Source of the DNA: Ichthyophthirius multifiliis
Lineage: Eukaryota > Ciliophora > Oligohymenophorea > Hymenostomatida
Direction: 5' to 3'
Assembly (NCBI RefSeq): GCF_000220395.1
Contig: NW_004087377.1
Location: 14,752 to 54,751, forward strand
DNA: 40,000 nt
The position numbers and the translations under genes are program-made. Positions 1 to 10,872 of the stretch are shown here, piece by piece. How positions within the stretch are numbered: position 1 is the stretch's first letter; each line of letters begins with the position of its first letter. The notes below the pieces were generated by a model. It was given only the letters and a program-made list of their open reading frames with translations. It searched no databases and was not told the origin of the DNA.

Positions 1-555
1 AAATATAAAAATACTTTAATTATTTATCTTTTTTATTAAATAAAATCACTTAATATCTAAGTGTAAAAAGTAAGGATATATTGGATATATATCTTTTAGA
101 AAAAGAAAATATATCTTTAGTTTTTTAAAATTAATTATTTTTTTCATATTAATTAATAATATTTTAAATAAATAAACATTATATTTATTAAAAATAAAAT
201 TTTAATAATGTCATTTATAATTAACATATATATATTTTTAAATTAAAAATAAAAATATTGTTAATAATATAAATTATGATAGAATTATGTAAAAAGATGT
301 AATACATTTGTTAAATATTTAATTTAAATCAAAAAATGCAAGTTATAAATTGTTTAAAAGTATAATTAAATAATTTTTTAATTAAATATTAGATAATATT
401 ATATCTATTATAAATATATTATATTTTTTTATAATATTATAATTATTAAAATATATTAATAAAGTTTAAAAAAATTTTAATAGGAAAAATTATTATTATT
501 TTATTTTATTATTAATATTTTTATGATTATCATAATTATAATTATTATTATAAAA

Positions 556-556
<1 letters not shown>

Positions 557-617
<61 letters not shown>
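557..617. repeat. (ATT)n microsatellite
   Basis: Uninterrupted ATT trinucleotide repeat of about 20 copies in non-coding DNA. Confidence 0.9.
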
Positions 618-618
<1 letters not shown>

Positions 619-665
619 TTTTTAAATAAAAATTATATTTATACATATATGTTTTATAATTTTTA

Positions 666-669
<4 letters not shown>

Positions 670-718
<49 letters not shown>
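670..718. repeat. (TA)n microsatellite
   Basis: Uninterrupted TA dinucleotide run, one of several in the window. Others lie inside introns of the SLC44, SF3B3, LIN9-like and kinase genes. Confidence 0.9.
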
Positions 719-722
<4 letters not shown>

Positions 723-836
723 TATATATATTCATAAATAAAAATAAAATTTTTATATATATACATATTTATATTATTTATCATTTTTTTTTAATTTTAC
801 TTTTTTTAAAAAAAAAATACATTTTTTTTATTATTA

Positions 837-1895
837 TCAAAAAGCTATTTAATTTGTATCTATATATATCTATAAATATATCATTTAAGCTTGTATATTT
901 TTAAATACATTTATTAAAAATCCACGATAAAATCCACCTATACTTTCTTATTTCCATATTTTTTATATGCAATCAGATATTCCTTTATATTCCTAATAGA
1001 ATCCAAATCCTCCATTAATCATTAATTTTTTCCTATATTAAAAAAAATATATTTTTTATGTATATAAAAATAATAGATTACTTAATAGTATCTAAAGGAT
1101 ATGTTACAGTTGATGAAACAGATCCTGAAATTCCTGCGAAACCTATAAATTTGAAAATTGGAAAATCTTAAAAATTATCATTTGTTCGTTCTATTAAAAA
1201 ATTATAAGTAAGTTAAGAAGTTCCATAATAAAAGAACAAATGAATATTATTAGCAAGAAATCCTCTATAAAATGATGATATTCCTTCTTGTTTAGATAAT
1301 TTTCTAAAAGTATCCCAAGATCCATTAAAGTATCTTTATTAGGTATAATCGGATTGTTCGCAAATTAATCTCATGCGAATATTTTCGAAAGGAAAAGTGA
1401 ATAATTAAACAATAAAAACAGAAAAAAATCCACCTAAAATTTTTTAGCTTATATATAAAAAATTCTATATTTTTTTATTTTATTTCAGGATTAAAATATA
1501 TATTTTTATTACATTATTTTATTAATTTTCATTTATTTTTTTTGAATTTAATCATATGTAAAATAACTTAGTATTTATGTATAAAAAAGTCTGTATATAT
1601 TTGTACCATTTCCTCTCCAAAAACTTAATATTCCTTAAGTATTTTATATTTCTATTATTTTTATTATTATTATTTTATATATTAATATTTATTTACATTT
1701 TGTTAATTTAAAATAAGAATTTTATGCTTCTATTTATGAATCTTTGATTATATTTTATGTTTGCTTTATGATTTTTAATCTTTCAAATGGTGCAAATATT
1801 GTTGATTTTATACTTAAGGCACAAAAAGATGAAAATATGTATTATAATGGATTTTAAATATCCAAAAAGTCTATTTATTTATTATTTTAAATCAT
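837..1895 (-). CDS. Mitochondrial carrier protein, ADP/ATP-translocase-like
   Basis: This is an inner-mitochondrial-membrane solute carrier, most like the ADP/ATP exchangers. Four exons are joined by introns at 1652-1696, 1448-1512 and 1033-1081, giving 900 nt (299 residues), the usual carrier length. The three-repeat signatures are visible: APFERLKIIKQ in repeat 1, FPFENIRMRL in repeat 2 and YPLDTIKKK in repeat 3 (the P-x-[DE]-x-x-[KR] motif). Each is followed by a Gly-rich [FY]RG-type match: ILSFWRGNGTNIYR, ISSFYRGFLANN and SIGGFYRGFLINV. The hallmark RRRMMM of true ADP/ATP carriers appears only as KKKLMI, so the substrate could be another nucleotide. The start ATG is the first in frame before repeat 1, leaving a short N-terminus. 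Several TAA codons fall at ordinary positions and are read as Gln. The stop is TGA. Confidence 0.9.
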
Positions 1896-2503
1896 TTTTA
1901 TTAAATTTATATAATTAAAATATTTAATATCCTTTTTATATAAATAAATATCTATATATATATATTATATAAATATATATTATTATATATATATGTATAT
2001 ATATATATATAGATATATTTTTATTTTTTTATATATATAATTATATATTATATAAATATAAATTTTAATATATATACATATTTTTTTTAATAAAATTAAT
2101 ATTCCAGTATTTATTTTAATTCTAAACTTTTATTATGTATAAATGTATTTTTATTAAGAATATTAAATCTTTATTTCATTTTTTTTTGATTAACCCAAAT
2201 TTTATTTTATTTTAAAAAAAAGCCTGAAATAACAAAAATAATTTATTTATAAATATTTTAATTTTCAAGTTTTTAATTTTATTATTTTTATCTATTATAT
2301 TATATAATAATTTATTTTGAAAAATTACTTTTATTTTTTTATTATTTTTTATTTAAATAAAATTTATAATAATACATATAATAATTTATTGTTATTAATT
2401 TCAAAGATATTTTTGTTTTTTATATATAAATAAAATAATAGATATATATATATATATATATATATTTAATATATTTAATATATAAATATTTTAAATAAAA
2501 GGA
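1896..2503. other. AT-rich intergenic region between divergent genes
   Basis: This is the head-to-head gap between the carrier gene (minus) and the low-complexity gene (plus), so it should contain both promoters. Only A/T tracts and TA runs (near 1950-2020 and 2443-2465) are seen. I recognise no defined promoter motif. Confidence 0.5.
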
Positions 2504-3350
2504 ATGGGATGTACAAAATCCTTAAATAACATTTAATTGCCAACAAAGCATGTTTAAAAAGAAAAACAACAAAACTCAAGTGAGAATATGAGTAAATGTC
2601 AAAAAAAGCAATAATTCAAATATGAGTAAATAAATTAAGAATAATAATTGTAATAGTAATAATAGTAATATTAATAGTAATAATAATAATAATAATAGTA
2701 ATAATAGTAATAATAGTAATAATAGTAATAATAGTAATAATAGTAATAATAGTAATAATAGTAATAATAGTAATAATAGTAATAATAGTAATAATAGTAA
2801 TAATAGTAATAATAGTAATAATAATAATAATAAAAATAATTATTATTAGAAAAATATATTCAATAATAATAAAATGAAGAAATTTAAATACAGGAAGTAT
2901 TCCATAAATAAAAAAATTATTTTAATTATTTTTAAAAAAGTTTATTTATTAAAGGAAAATTTATTCAAAGAAAAATTAAATAGATAAAAAAGTATAGTAA
3001 AATGCAAATACACACTTTCTAAGGGAAACATATTATAAGAAAACGATAATATTAATATAATAGAAAATTCTTATAATAAATAAAATACATTAAAAGGATA
3101 AATTAGTTATTAGAATTAAATATATTCGAATATATATACAAACTAAATTAATATTGAATAAAAAAAAATGGATTATATTCATAATAATTAAAGTTTTTGT
3201 TTTATTTATTTAAAATAATATATTATTTTTTTATAAAAAATAAAAAAATAAAAAGATGATAGTTTAGAAGATATATAAGAATTTTAAATTAACGGAGAAG
3301 TTGTTGGAAATATAAAAAATAATAAAAATGATGATAGTGATTATTTTTGA
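2504..3350 (+). CDS. Low-complexity (polyGln or Asn/Ser-rich) protein, possibly N-acylated
   Basis: The product is not recognised. The first ATG gives MGCTKS, a plausible N-myristoylation (Gly2) and palmitoylation (Cys3) start. A TAA/TAG/AAT microsatellite follows at about 2642-2839. In the ATG frame it reads as about 60 glutamines, all encoded by TAA or TAG. One frame over it reads as Asn-Asn-Ser. Downstream, the Asn/Ser frame has the better coding signal (many G-initial codons, acidic tail ending DDSDYF and TGA at 3348-3350), whereas the ATG frame reaches TGA at 3155-3157. So either an intron or small indel switches frame near 2550-2640, or translation starts at the second ATG (2622), which is in the Asn/Ser frame. 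A further A/T-only GT..AG intron is likely at 3193-3255. Gene reality is likely; the exact structure is not settled. Confidence 0.5.
2642..2839 (+). repeat. TAATAATAG-type trinucleotide repeat
   Basis: Mostly a regular nine-base period (TAA TAA TAG), with a few variants at both ends. It lies inside the low-complexity gene. Whether it codes Gln or Asn/Ser depends on frame. Confidence 0.9.
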
Positions 3351-4605
3351 TAATAAATAAATTTAGTTTATATTAATTTCTTCTTAATATATTAATAAAA
3401 TAAAACTTTTTTAATATTTTTTTTTATACTTATATAAATATATATTATTATTTTATATTTTTTTATTATTACTATATTTTATTTTTTATATTATTTAAAA
3501 TATTTTTTATTATATTTATTATTAATATATTATAATTTTTTTATTATTTTTATATAAAAAAAATAATAATAATTAAATGGATTACTTTATTTAATAAATA
3601 TAGAAATCAATAAAATATTACTATAAATATATGTTTTAAATATAATATTAATTAGATTTATATATCAATTTTATCATTAATTTAGTAAATTTAATATATG
3701 AATTAATTGACAGTTTACATTAAAATAATATAATTATCTATTATCTATGAAAAATTATTATATATTCAAATCAAAAAAGTCAAATAAATATATTTATTTT
3801 TTGTTTAAACAAAAAAAAATATAATTATCCATTTTTTTGTACTTTAATGGATTTTATTGCTGTTTTTTTACAGAGATTTAAAACCGGAAAAATATTGTAT
3901 TATATAAATTATATTTATTATAATTAAAAAGGTCTTTAGTCCTTAGTTTAAATATATTTTATTATTAAAAATCTCTATTTATATGATAATGTTCACTAAA
4001 TTATTCTAAGTTTGAAATTTAATATGCTATAAGAAGTCTTTTTTAAGAATTTCTTAAGAATATCTAAGGGAAACTGCACAAATCTATAATAAATATAGAG
4101 TATATAGCCCTAAGTAATTAGAAAATATCAACAAATGCAATATTTAGTTAACAAAATTATGACTTTTTAATATTGTGTTTATGTTTTTTTGTACAAAGAG
4201 GATATATGAATAAGCTAAAAAGAAGACTAAGAATTAAATAAGTATTTTGAATTATAAAGAGGTATTTATTTTTAGATTATAACTGATATAAATTTTATAT
4301 ATTGGTATTTTTTCCTATTTATAATAATACATTTAGTTCTTTTATTTTTGTTTGAAGTATAACAAAATGATATTGCATTATAAATGTACTTTAATGAAAA
4401 AACATATATATTAATTATTATATTTATATACAATTATTATTGTTTTTGTTTATGAAATATTTTCTTAATTAATTTTATTTATTAATAATATATTATATAT
4501 AGAAAAAAAACCTAATAAAAAAAAATTCAATTATAAGAAAAAAAAAATATAAAACAAAAAAAATCATAATAACATAAAATTAATTATTATATAAAAAAAA
4601 AATAC
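3351..4605. other. Intergenic region with a possible kinase-gene relic
   Basis: Mostly A/T tracts. One short stretch (about 3874-3905) encodes RDLKPEKYCI after an AG acceptor-like site, recalling the catalytic loop of protein kinases. A second patch at about 4030-4150 has protein-like codon use (for example YLRETAQIYNKYR), but TGA stops soon interrupt both. I cannot connect them into a gene. Confidence 0.4.
3874..3905 (+). pseudogene. Possible protein-kinase catalytic-loop remnant
   Basis: RDLKPEKYC resembles the HRDLKPEN loop of Ser/Thr kinases and is preceded by a T-rich tract ending in ACAG, like a 3' splice site. No glycine loop, DFG or APE motif was found within about 1 kb in any frame. 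It is either one exon of a decayed kinase gene or chance; the match is only about nine residues. Confidence 0.25.
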
Positions 4606-6003
4606 ATGTTAAAGTCATAAAATCCCAAAAATGATAATATATCAATGACATCTCAAATATCCCAAAAATCATATAAATATAAAGAAAATGATCCATAATA
4701 TATTGGAGAGAAATAAAATTTAGACCGAAATTTAATACATGGTCCTAAATAAAATCGAATGCCTACTAATTGTTTATGCGCAATTATTTATATTGCGTTT
4801 TTATCAGGTATTATTGTAGCCGCTATTTTCGCATTTAAAGAAGGCTCTCCATATAAATATTCATACCCAAGTGATTCTGATGGAAATATTTGTGGAATCG
4901 ATTAAGGTTATAAAGATTATAAATATGTACTTTTACTAGATGAAGGTATGAAGAATTCAGTCTGTGTAGAAGAATGTACAAAGGAAGTTAAATTAAATGG
5001 AAAATATGCAGCTATTAAATGTAAAGCGAATTCGAAAATTAAAACAAATACATTAGGCGAATGTTTAGTTTCCGAAAATAATATGGTGAAATCTAAAAAA
5101 TGTATTTTTTATATTTTATTTTTTTATATAAAAAAATAATGTATTTTATATTTTAAGATGTTAATGCTTGCGTTTCTTTATAAAAAGAAAATGAATTATA
5201 AAAAATATTATAACCTTAAGAAGATTTTTAAAAAAATTTATCGGATTTTTAAAAATCTTGGCCTATAATGTTGTTTTCTTTATGTGTTTCTTTAATTTTA
5301 TCGTATGTTATTTTTACTATTTTATTTATATTCATATTGTTTTTATAAATATAAGCTATATATATATTGGATTTATGAAAAAATATAGTACTTGTTTAAC
5401 TTGGAGTTGCATTTTGATAATAATTTCATCTTTTTTTGTTTTTGGGGGATTATGTGTAACTGATAAATACAAAGAGTAAAACAATTTAAAAATCTATTCT
5501 TTTATTTTTATTTTTTTTTAAAAAAAAATAAAAATACAAAAAGTGTATTATTAAAGCAAAATTAAAATCAAAAATAAATGTAATTGATAGGAATCGCTAG
5601 TATATTTTTAGGTTCTATTTGTTTACTTTATATTATATGTAAATGCAATAGAATTCGAATGGGAGTGGCTTTACTTGGATGTTCTTCTAATTTTATTAGT
5701 GATGTATGTAGTATTTTAATTCTGCCTTTAATTTTGTGGATTATTTATGTTTTAATATTAGTTTTTTTAGGCACAGCCTGTGTATGGGCGTATGGAATTG
5801 GAAAATATACTAAGGATTAGGGACCTTATGAAAGTTATGAATATAGTGTTAATAGAAACATATATTTAATATTTATTTTTGGATTTGTTTGGATTAGTGA
5901 GTTTATGGCTAATTATGCATATTTTATTATTTCTTCATGTACTAGTATATGGTATTTTAAAAGAAATCAATAAAATTAATTAGAAGGAAATATAAAGTCT
6001 TTT

Positions 6004-6074
<71 letters not shown>

Positions 6075-6887
6075 AATTTTTTAGATCTTCTTTAAAATTT
6101 GGATTTTATCATTTCGGTTCTATTGCCTATTGTTCTTTAATTTTACCTATTTTTAGTATTTTGGGTGTTTTATTTTCTTTATTTTATGTACTTTTTTATT
6201 TATTTTTTACTCAAATAAAATATATATTTCATTTTTTTTAGAAATGTGGTAAAAAATTCCAAAAAAAAAAACAAGAAAAGGAAATCGTATAAAGTTAATA
6301 AGACAGATAATTCGAAGAAAAATCAAAAGACATATCTGATAATTGTAAAAATTGCTGTATTTGCTGTTCAGATTATTATGAAGCAAAAATACGCTTTGTA
6401 TAAAAATCAGGAATAATAGAAGTAATTAATAAAAAAAATAAGAAAAATATTTATATTTATATAGATGGCTTTTGCTGGAAAAGATTTTATAAAATCTTGT
6501 TATGATAGTTACTATTTATAAAAAAGAAATTCATAATATTATTCATCATTACTAGGATTAAGTTAATTGATGCTTTTATTAGGAAAGTTATTTATAGCAT
6601 GCACTAGTACTTTTATTTGTTATATAATTCTTAGTGATCATATTTAATACAAAAATGATTTATATAGTCCTTTTTTACCTACTATTTGTGTTGCTTATGC
6701 TTCTTTTACTATTGGAAATATTTTCGTGAGTGTTTTTAGTTCTTCTTCTGATACTATTTTGTAAATATATTGTGTAGATGAAGAACTTCATAATGAAATT
6801 AAAGAAAAAAGTACAAATGTTCCTCCTTAATTAATATAATTTTTAGAAAATTTCGGAATATAATAAAAAGGAGAAGCTAAAACATGA
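4606..6887 (+). CDS. Choline transporter-like protein (SLC44/CTL family)
   Basis: A multi-pass membrane protein of the CTL family, whose members move choline or related substrates across the plasma or organelle membrane. Seven exons are joined by introns 5102-5157, 5303-5355, 5476-5543, 5997-6084, 6188-6241 and 6422-6464, giving 1920 nt (639 residues), close to the usual family length. Family features in order: the first TM segment (about residues 55-75) with LSGIIVAAIF; a Cys-rich extracellular loop (NICGIDQG, CVEECTKEV); the SWPIML TM start; RIRMGVALL; GSIAYCSLILP; the Cys cluster NCCICC; AFAGKDF (CTL consensus YGKNF); and a C-terminal LLGKLF...CVDEEL, as in the family motif CVDTLFLCFLEDL. 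A second in-frame ATG at 4645 is an alternative start. Intron 4 contains a TA microsatellite. Confidence 0.93.
6018..6061. repeat. (TA)n microsatellite within an intron
   Basis: A TA run inside intron 4 (5997-6084) of the SLC44-type gene. It does not affect the reading frame. Confidence 0.85.
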
Positions 6888-6945
6888 GAAAATAAATATA
6901 TATATATATTATGATTTTTTATTGTAAAATAAACAAAAATAAAAT

Positions 6946-7518
6946 TCAATTATTTAGCTCTTTTTATTTATTCATATAATCAATATAAAGTTAATTATCA
7001 ATTATTTTATTTGCTTTTTTAAGCATATGAATTCCTTCTAAATGGTCCATTTCATGTAAAAATATTCTCGCTTTCATCCCATATAGTTCTTTTTTTATTG
7101 TTTATCCTAATATATTCTAATACTAAACTAAAATTTTATCCGGTCTAGAAACATAAGCCAAATATTCAGGAATGCTTAAACATCCTTCCGAATCTTCATC
7201 TAGATTTTCACTTTTATCTATTAATAATGGATTACATATTATTTCGATTTTCCTTTAAAATAATTTATTATTAGTTGTTATTTCAGCTTTTATAAATAAT
7301 TTCATGTTTAAACCTACTTATGATGCTGCTATAGCAACTGCACGCTTTTCATATACACCTTTATTGTATCTTAATGTGTCAATTAATTTATTTATTTTTT
7401 ATTCGGACTAATCCGATAAAGGAAATGTAACGTTTTAAGTAACTTTTTAATTCAGCTCTTTATCAATGTGAGAGTATATTTTGAAAATTTCTTTTGTAGA
7501 TTACTTTAATTATTGCAT
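6946..7518 (-). CDS. Peptide deformylase
   Basis: A metallo-enzyme that removes the N-formyl group from the initiator methionine of organelle-made proteins, here presumably in mitochondria. It is a single exon of 190 residues, normal for the family. Motif 2 (EGCLSIP, with the metal-ligand Cys) and motif 3 (FLHEMDHLEG, with HExDH supplying two His ligands and the catalytic Glu) are intact. Motif 1, usually GxGxAAxQ, is present only as AVAIAASQVG: the first glycines are missing and Pro is replaced by Ser, as in some divergent deformylases. No clear mitochondrial presequence is visible, although the N-terminus is Gln/Lys/Ser-rich. The gene is tail-to-tail with the SLC44 gene; only 58 nt separate the two stop codons. 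Confidence 0.93.
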
Positions 7519-9300
7519 TAATATTATCTTATAAAATAATTTATATATATATATATAAATATATATATATATTTATTTATATATTTTAGATATATAATTT
7601 TTATTTATAAAATATTTTTTATTAATAAACTTTTATTAAATTATAAAATATAAATATAGATATTAGTTTATTGTTTTAATATTAAAATTATAAGAATATT
7701 TTTTGCTTTAATATAAATATTACAAAAGATTTTGAATGTCAATATTTTCAACTTATTTTGAATAAAAATTAAATCAAATTAAAAAAAAAAATATTAATGG
7801 ATTTAACTTATTTATTACTATTTTTCGTTTTTCATATATAAATTTTGACATTACTAAAATTAAGAAAGTATAAATTTAATCTTTTTTATTATATATATAA
7901 AAAAAAATAGTGATTTTTTAAATAATAAAAAGTATAAGAAGCCAATATTTTTTATAAAAATATAACTTAAAATAAAAAACATTTTTAAAATAATTTTTTT
8001 TTATTATGTTAAATTAAAAATTATAATTACCTAAAATGTATATAGATTATAATATTTTTATAAGAAAAATTATTTTTTTTATAAATTTTATATGAAATAT
8101 ATATGATAAAATTGTTATATTTGATAATAAAGAAATTATGTTGTTTTTAGTAAATATGTTTAAAAATCACAAAATTTTTAAAAATACTAGTAGCCTAAAG
8201 AAAAAATTATTTTTTATTAAAAATAAAAAATAATAATTAATAAAATTTTAGATATATATTCTTTATGAACGGAGATATGGAAATATCTAATTTATTTATA
8301 ATTATGTCTTATAGATTAATAAAATAGTTTTATTTTATAATAATCTTTTATTTATTTTCTAATAAATCTCTTAATTTATAAAATTTATTTTATTTTTAAT
8401 AAACAAAAAAAATATTGATATAATATAAATAATCATATTAAAAATATAAGAAATAAATATTGAAAAAACCTAAAAAGAATTATTTTATTAATTCTATAAT
8501 TGTTATTTATTATAAAATTTATAAATATAAACTATATTTTTGAAAAAAATATAAATAGTATTATTAAAATTTCAATTATATATTTTATTTAATAACTTTA
8601 TTATTAATTTTTTTTAAAATAATATTCTGAATAAAATTATTTTAATTTTATAAAACAATAATAAAAGCATGATGAATCCTATATACTATAAAACAAAATA
8701 AAAATAAATTTTATAATAATAAAAATATAAATTTTAAAATCAATAGAAATATATATATATAGAAAAATGATTTATTTTCTTTTTAGTATTTGAAAAAAAA
8801 TATAAATTATATAATAAAAATAATTTATATATGTAAAAATTTAAAAATAAAATTTTAAAATTATATACAATTCTTATAAATATATAAAATTTAGTTATTT
8901 TTAATAAAAAATATTTAAAAAAATTAAATTGAAATATATTAAAATATATATTTTTATATTTAAATTTAAATTTTATATTTTTATAAATAAAAAACAAATT
9001 ATATTATATGTATAAATATTAAATATTTAAAAATATAAAAAAATTATTTTTTATAGTAAATAGCCTCTATAAAAAAGCAATAAAGAGTAAAATTAATTAT
9101 ATTTATAAATTATATAATATAAAAAAAAATAAAACTATTTTATTATTTATATACAATAATAATTGTAATTTTATTTAAATTATTAACAATATTGTATATT
9201 TTTTTATATTTATTATTATATAAATTATTTTCTCTTCTTTTTAATATTTTATAAAAATATATATTAAATAAAAATTAAAAATAAAAAAAATATAAAAAAA
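7519..9300. other. AT-rich intergenic region
   Basis: About 1.8 kb of nearly pure A/T between the divergent deformylase and acidic-repeat genes. No frame shows G-initial codon bias or recognisable motifs. A short open frame on the minus strand near 8740-8997 is only Lys/Asn/Phe/Ile, as expected from base composition. Promoters of both flanking genes must lie here, but none is identifiable. Confidence 0.6.
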
Positions 9301-10872
9301 ATGAATAAAAAATTAATTTTCTCATTTTTAGTTTTAGCTTTAGTAGCTTTAGTATGTGTTTCAATGTATAATTCTGATAATTCAAATTCTTTATTTAAAA
9401 AAATAAATAAAAAATAATTAAAAACTATCACTTAAAATTAGACTAAAACTTATAAAAAGCATTCAACTGAATATAAACATGAAGAAAGTGATGATGACGA
9501 TGAATACGGTAGTGAAGAAGATAGTGAAGAAGAAAAACACGAAGAAAGTGATGATGACGGTGAATACGACAGTGAAGACGATAGTGAAGAAGAAAAACAC
9601 GAAGAAAGTGATGATGACGGTGAATACGACAGTGAAGACGATAGTGAAGAAGAAAAACACGAAGAAAGTGATGATGACGGTGAATACGACAGTGAAGACG
9701 ATAGTGAAGAAGAAAAACACGAAGAAAGTGATGATGACGGTGAATACGACAGTGAAGACGATAGTGAAGAAGAAAAACACGAAGAAAGTGATGATGACGG
9801 TGAATACGACAGTGAAGACGATAGTGAAGAAGAAAAACACGAAGAAAGTGATGATGATGGTGAATACGACAGTGAAGACGATAGTGAAGAAGAAAAACAC
9901 GAAGAAAGTGATGATGACGGTGAATACGACAGTGAAGACGATAGTGAAGAAGAAAAACACGAAGAAAGTGATGATGACGGTGAATACGACAGTGAAGACG
10001 ATAGTGAAGAAGAAAAACACGAAGAAAGTGATGATGACGGTGAATACGACAGTGAAGACGATAGTGAAGAAGAAAAACACGAAGAAAGTGATGATGACGA
10101 TGAATACGGTAGTGAAGAAGATAGTGAAGAAGAAAAACACGAAGAAAGTGATGATGACGGTGAATACGACAGTGAAGACGATAGTGAAGAAGAAAAACAC
10201 GAAGAAAGTGATGATGACGGTGAATACGACAGTGAAGACGATAGTGAAGAAGAAAAACACGAAGAAAGTGATGATGACGGTGAATACGACAGTGAAGACG
10301 ATAGTGAAGAAGAAAAACACGAAGAAAGTGATGATGACGGTGAATACGACAGTGAAGACGATAGTGAAGAAGAAAAACACGAAGAAAGTGATGATGACGG
10401 TGAATACGACAGTGAAGACGATAGTGAAGAAGAAAAACACGAAGAAAGTGATGATGATGGTGAATACGACAGTGAAGACGATAGTGAAGAAGAAAAACAC
10501 GAAGAAAGTGATGATGACGGTGAATACGACAGTGAAGACGATAGTGAAGAAGAAAAACACGAAGAAAGTGATGATGACGGTGAATACGACAGTGAAGACG
10601 ATAGTGAAGAAGAAAAACACGAAGAAAGTGATGATGACGGTGAATACGACAGTGAAGATGATAGTGAAGAAGAAAAACACGAAGAAAGTGATGATGACGG
10701 TGAATACGACAGTGAAGACGATAGTGAAGAAGAAAAACATGAAGAAAGTGATGATGATTATGATTATAGTGATGATGATGATAGTGAAGACGATAAACAT
10801 GATAAAAAAAAAAAAAATGTTTTATCTAAAAAGCATTAAGCCGGTAAATCTAGTAAATCTAAAAACATTTGA
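9301..10872 (+). CDS. Secreted hyper-acidic tandem-repeat protein
   Basis: The family is not recognised. A single exon encodes 523 residues. Residues 1-22 (MNKKLIFSFLVLALVALVCV) form a classical signal peptide. A Lys/Asn/Gln/Thr linker runs to residue 60. Residues 61-500 are 22 units of 20 residues, consensus EESDDDGEYDSEDDSEEEKH: 13 of 20 positions are acidic and three Ser lie in casein-kinase-2-type contexts. A basic tail (DKKKKN ... GKSSKSKNI) ends at TGA 10870-10872. Units are almost identical at DNA level, and units 1-10 are repeated as units 11-20. Unit 22 is degenerate. GC content is far above the surroundings. A Ca2+-binding, secretory-granule or matrix role fits such polyanions, but this is inference. 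The long open frames overlapping it on both strands are by-products of the repeat. Confidence 0.88.
9481..10800 (+). repeat. 60-bp coding minisatellite, 22 units
   Basis: Twenty-one near-perfect 60-bp units plus one divergent terminal unit. Variant unit 1 (9481) recurs exactly as unit 11 (10081), and the silent GAC-to-GAT change of unit 7 (9841) recurs in unit 17 (10441). This shows a 600-bp block duplication. Unit 20 (10621) carries a private silent change. Confidence 0.97.

Larger units (their letters stand above)
1..836. other. AT-rich gene-free stretch with ATT and TA microsatellites
   Basis: No reading frame with protein-like codon use was found on either strand. The stretch holds an ATT trinucleotide run at about 557-617 and a TA dinucleotide run at about 670-718, plus A and T homopolymers near 790-830. 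It lies downstream of the minus-strand carrier gene that ends at 837, so it probably includes that gene's 3' untranslated region. No telomeric C4A2 repeats are present. Confidence 0.6.

Noticed and set aside
1-830. Chromosome end or telomere
   Set aside because: TA and ATT microsatellites are present, but no C4A2/G4T2-type telomeric repeats are seen.
8740-8997. Minus-strand Phe/Lys/Tyr open frame
   Set aside because: The composition is what random A/T DNA gives, with no start context, no motif and no G-initial codon bias.
9463-10800. Long minus-strand open frame (about 445 codons) of Phe/Val/Thr/Ile repeats
   Set aside because: It is the antisense of the acidic 60-bp repeat. A perfect repeat with no stop in one unit stays open in several frames, and it lacks the signal peptide and the codon logic of the sense frame.
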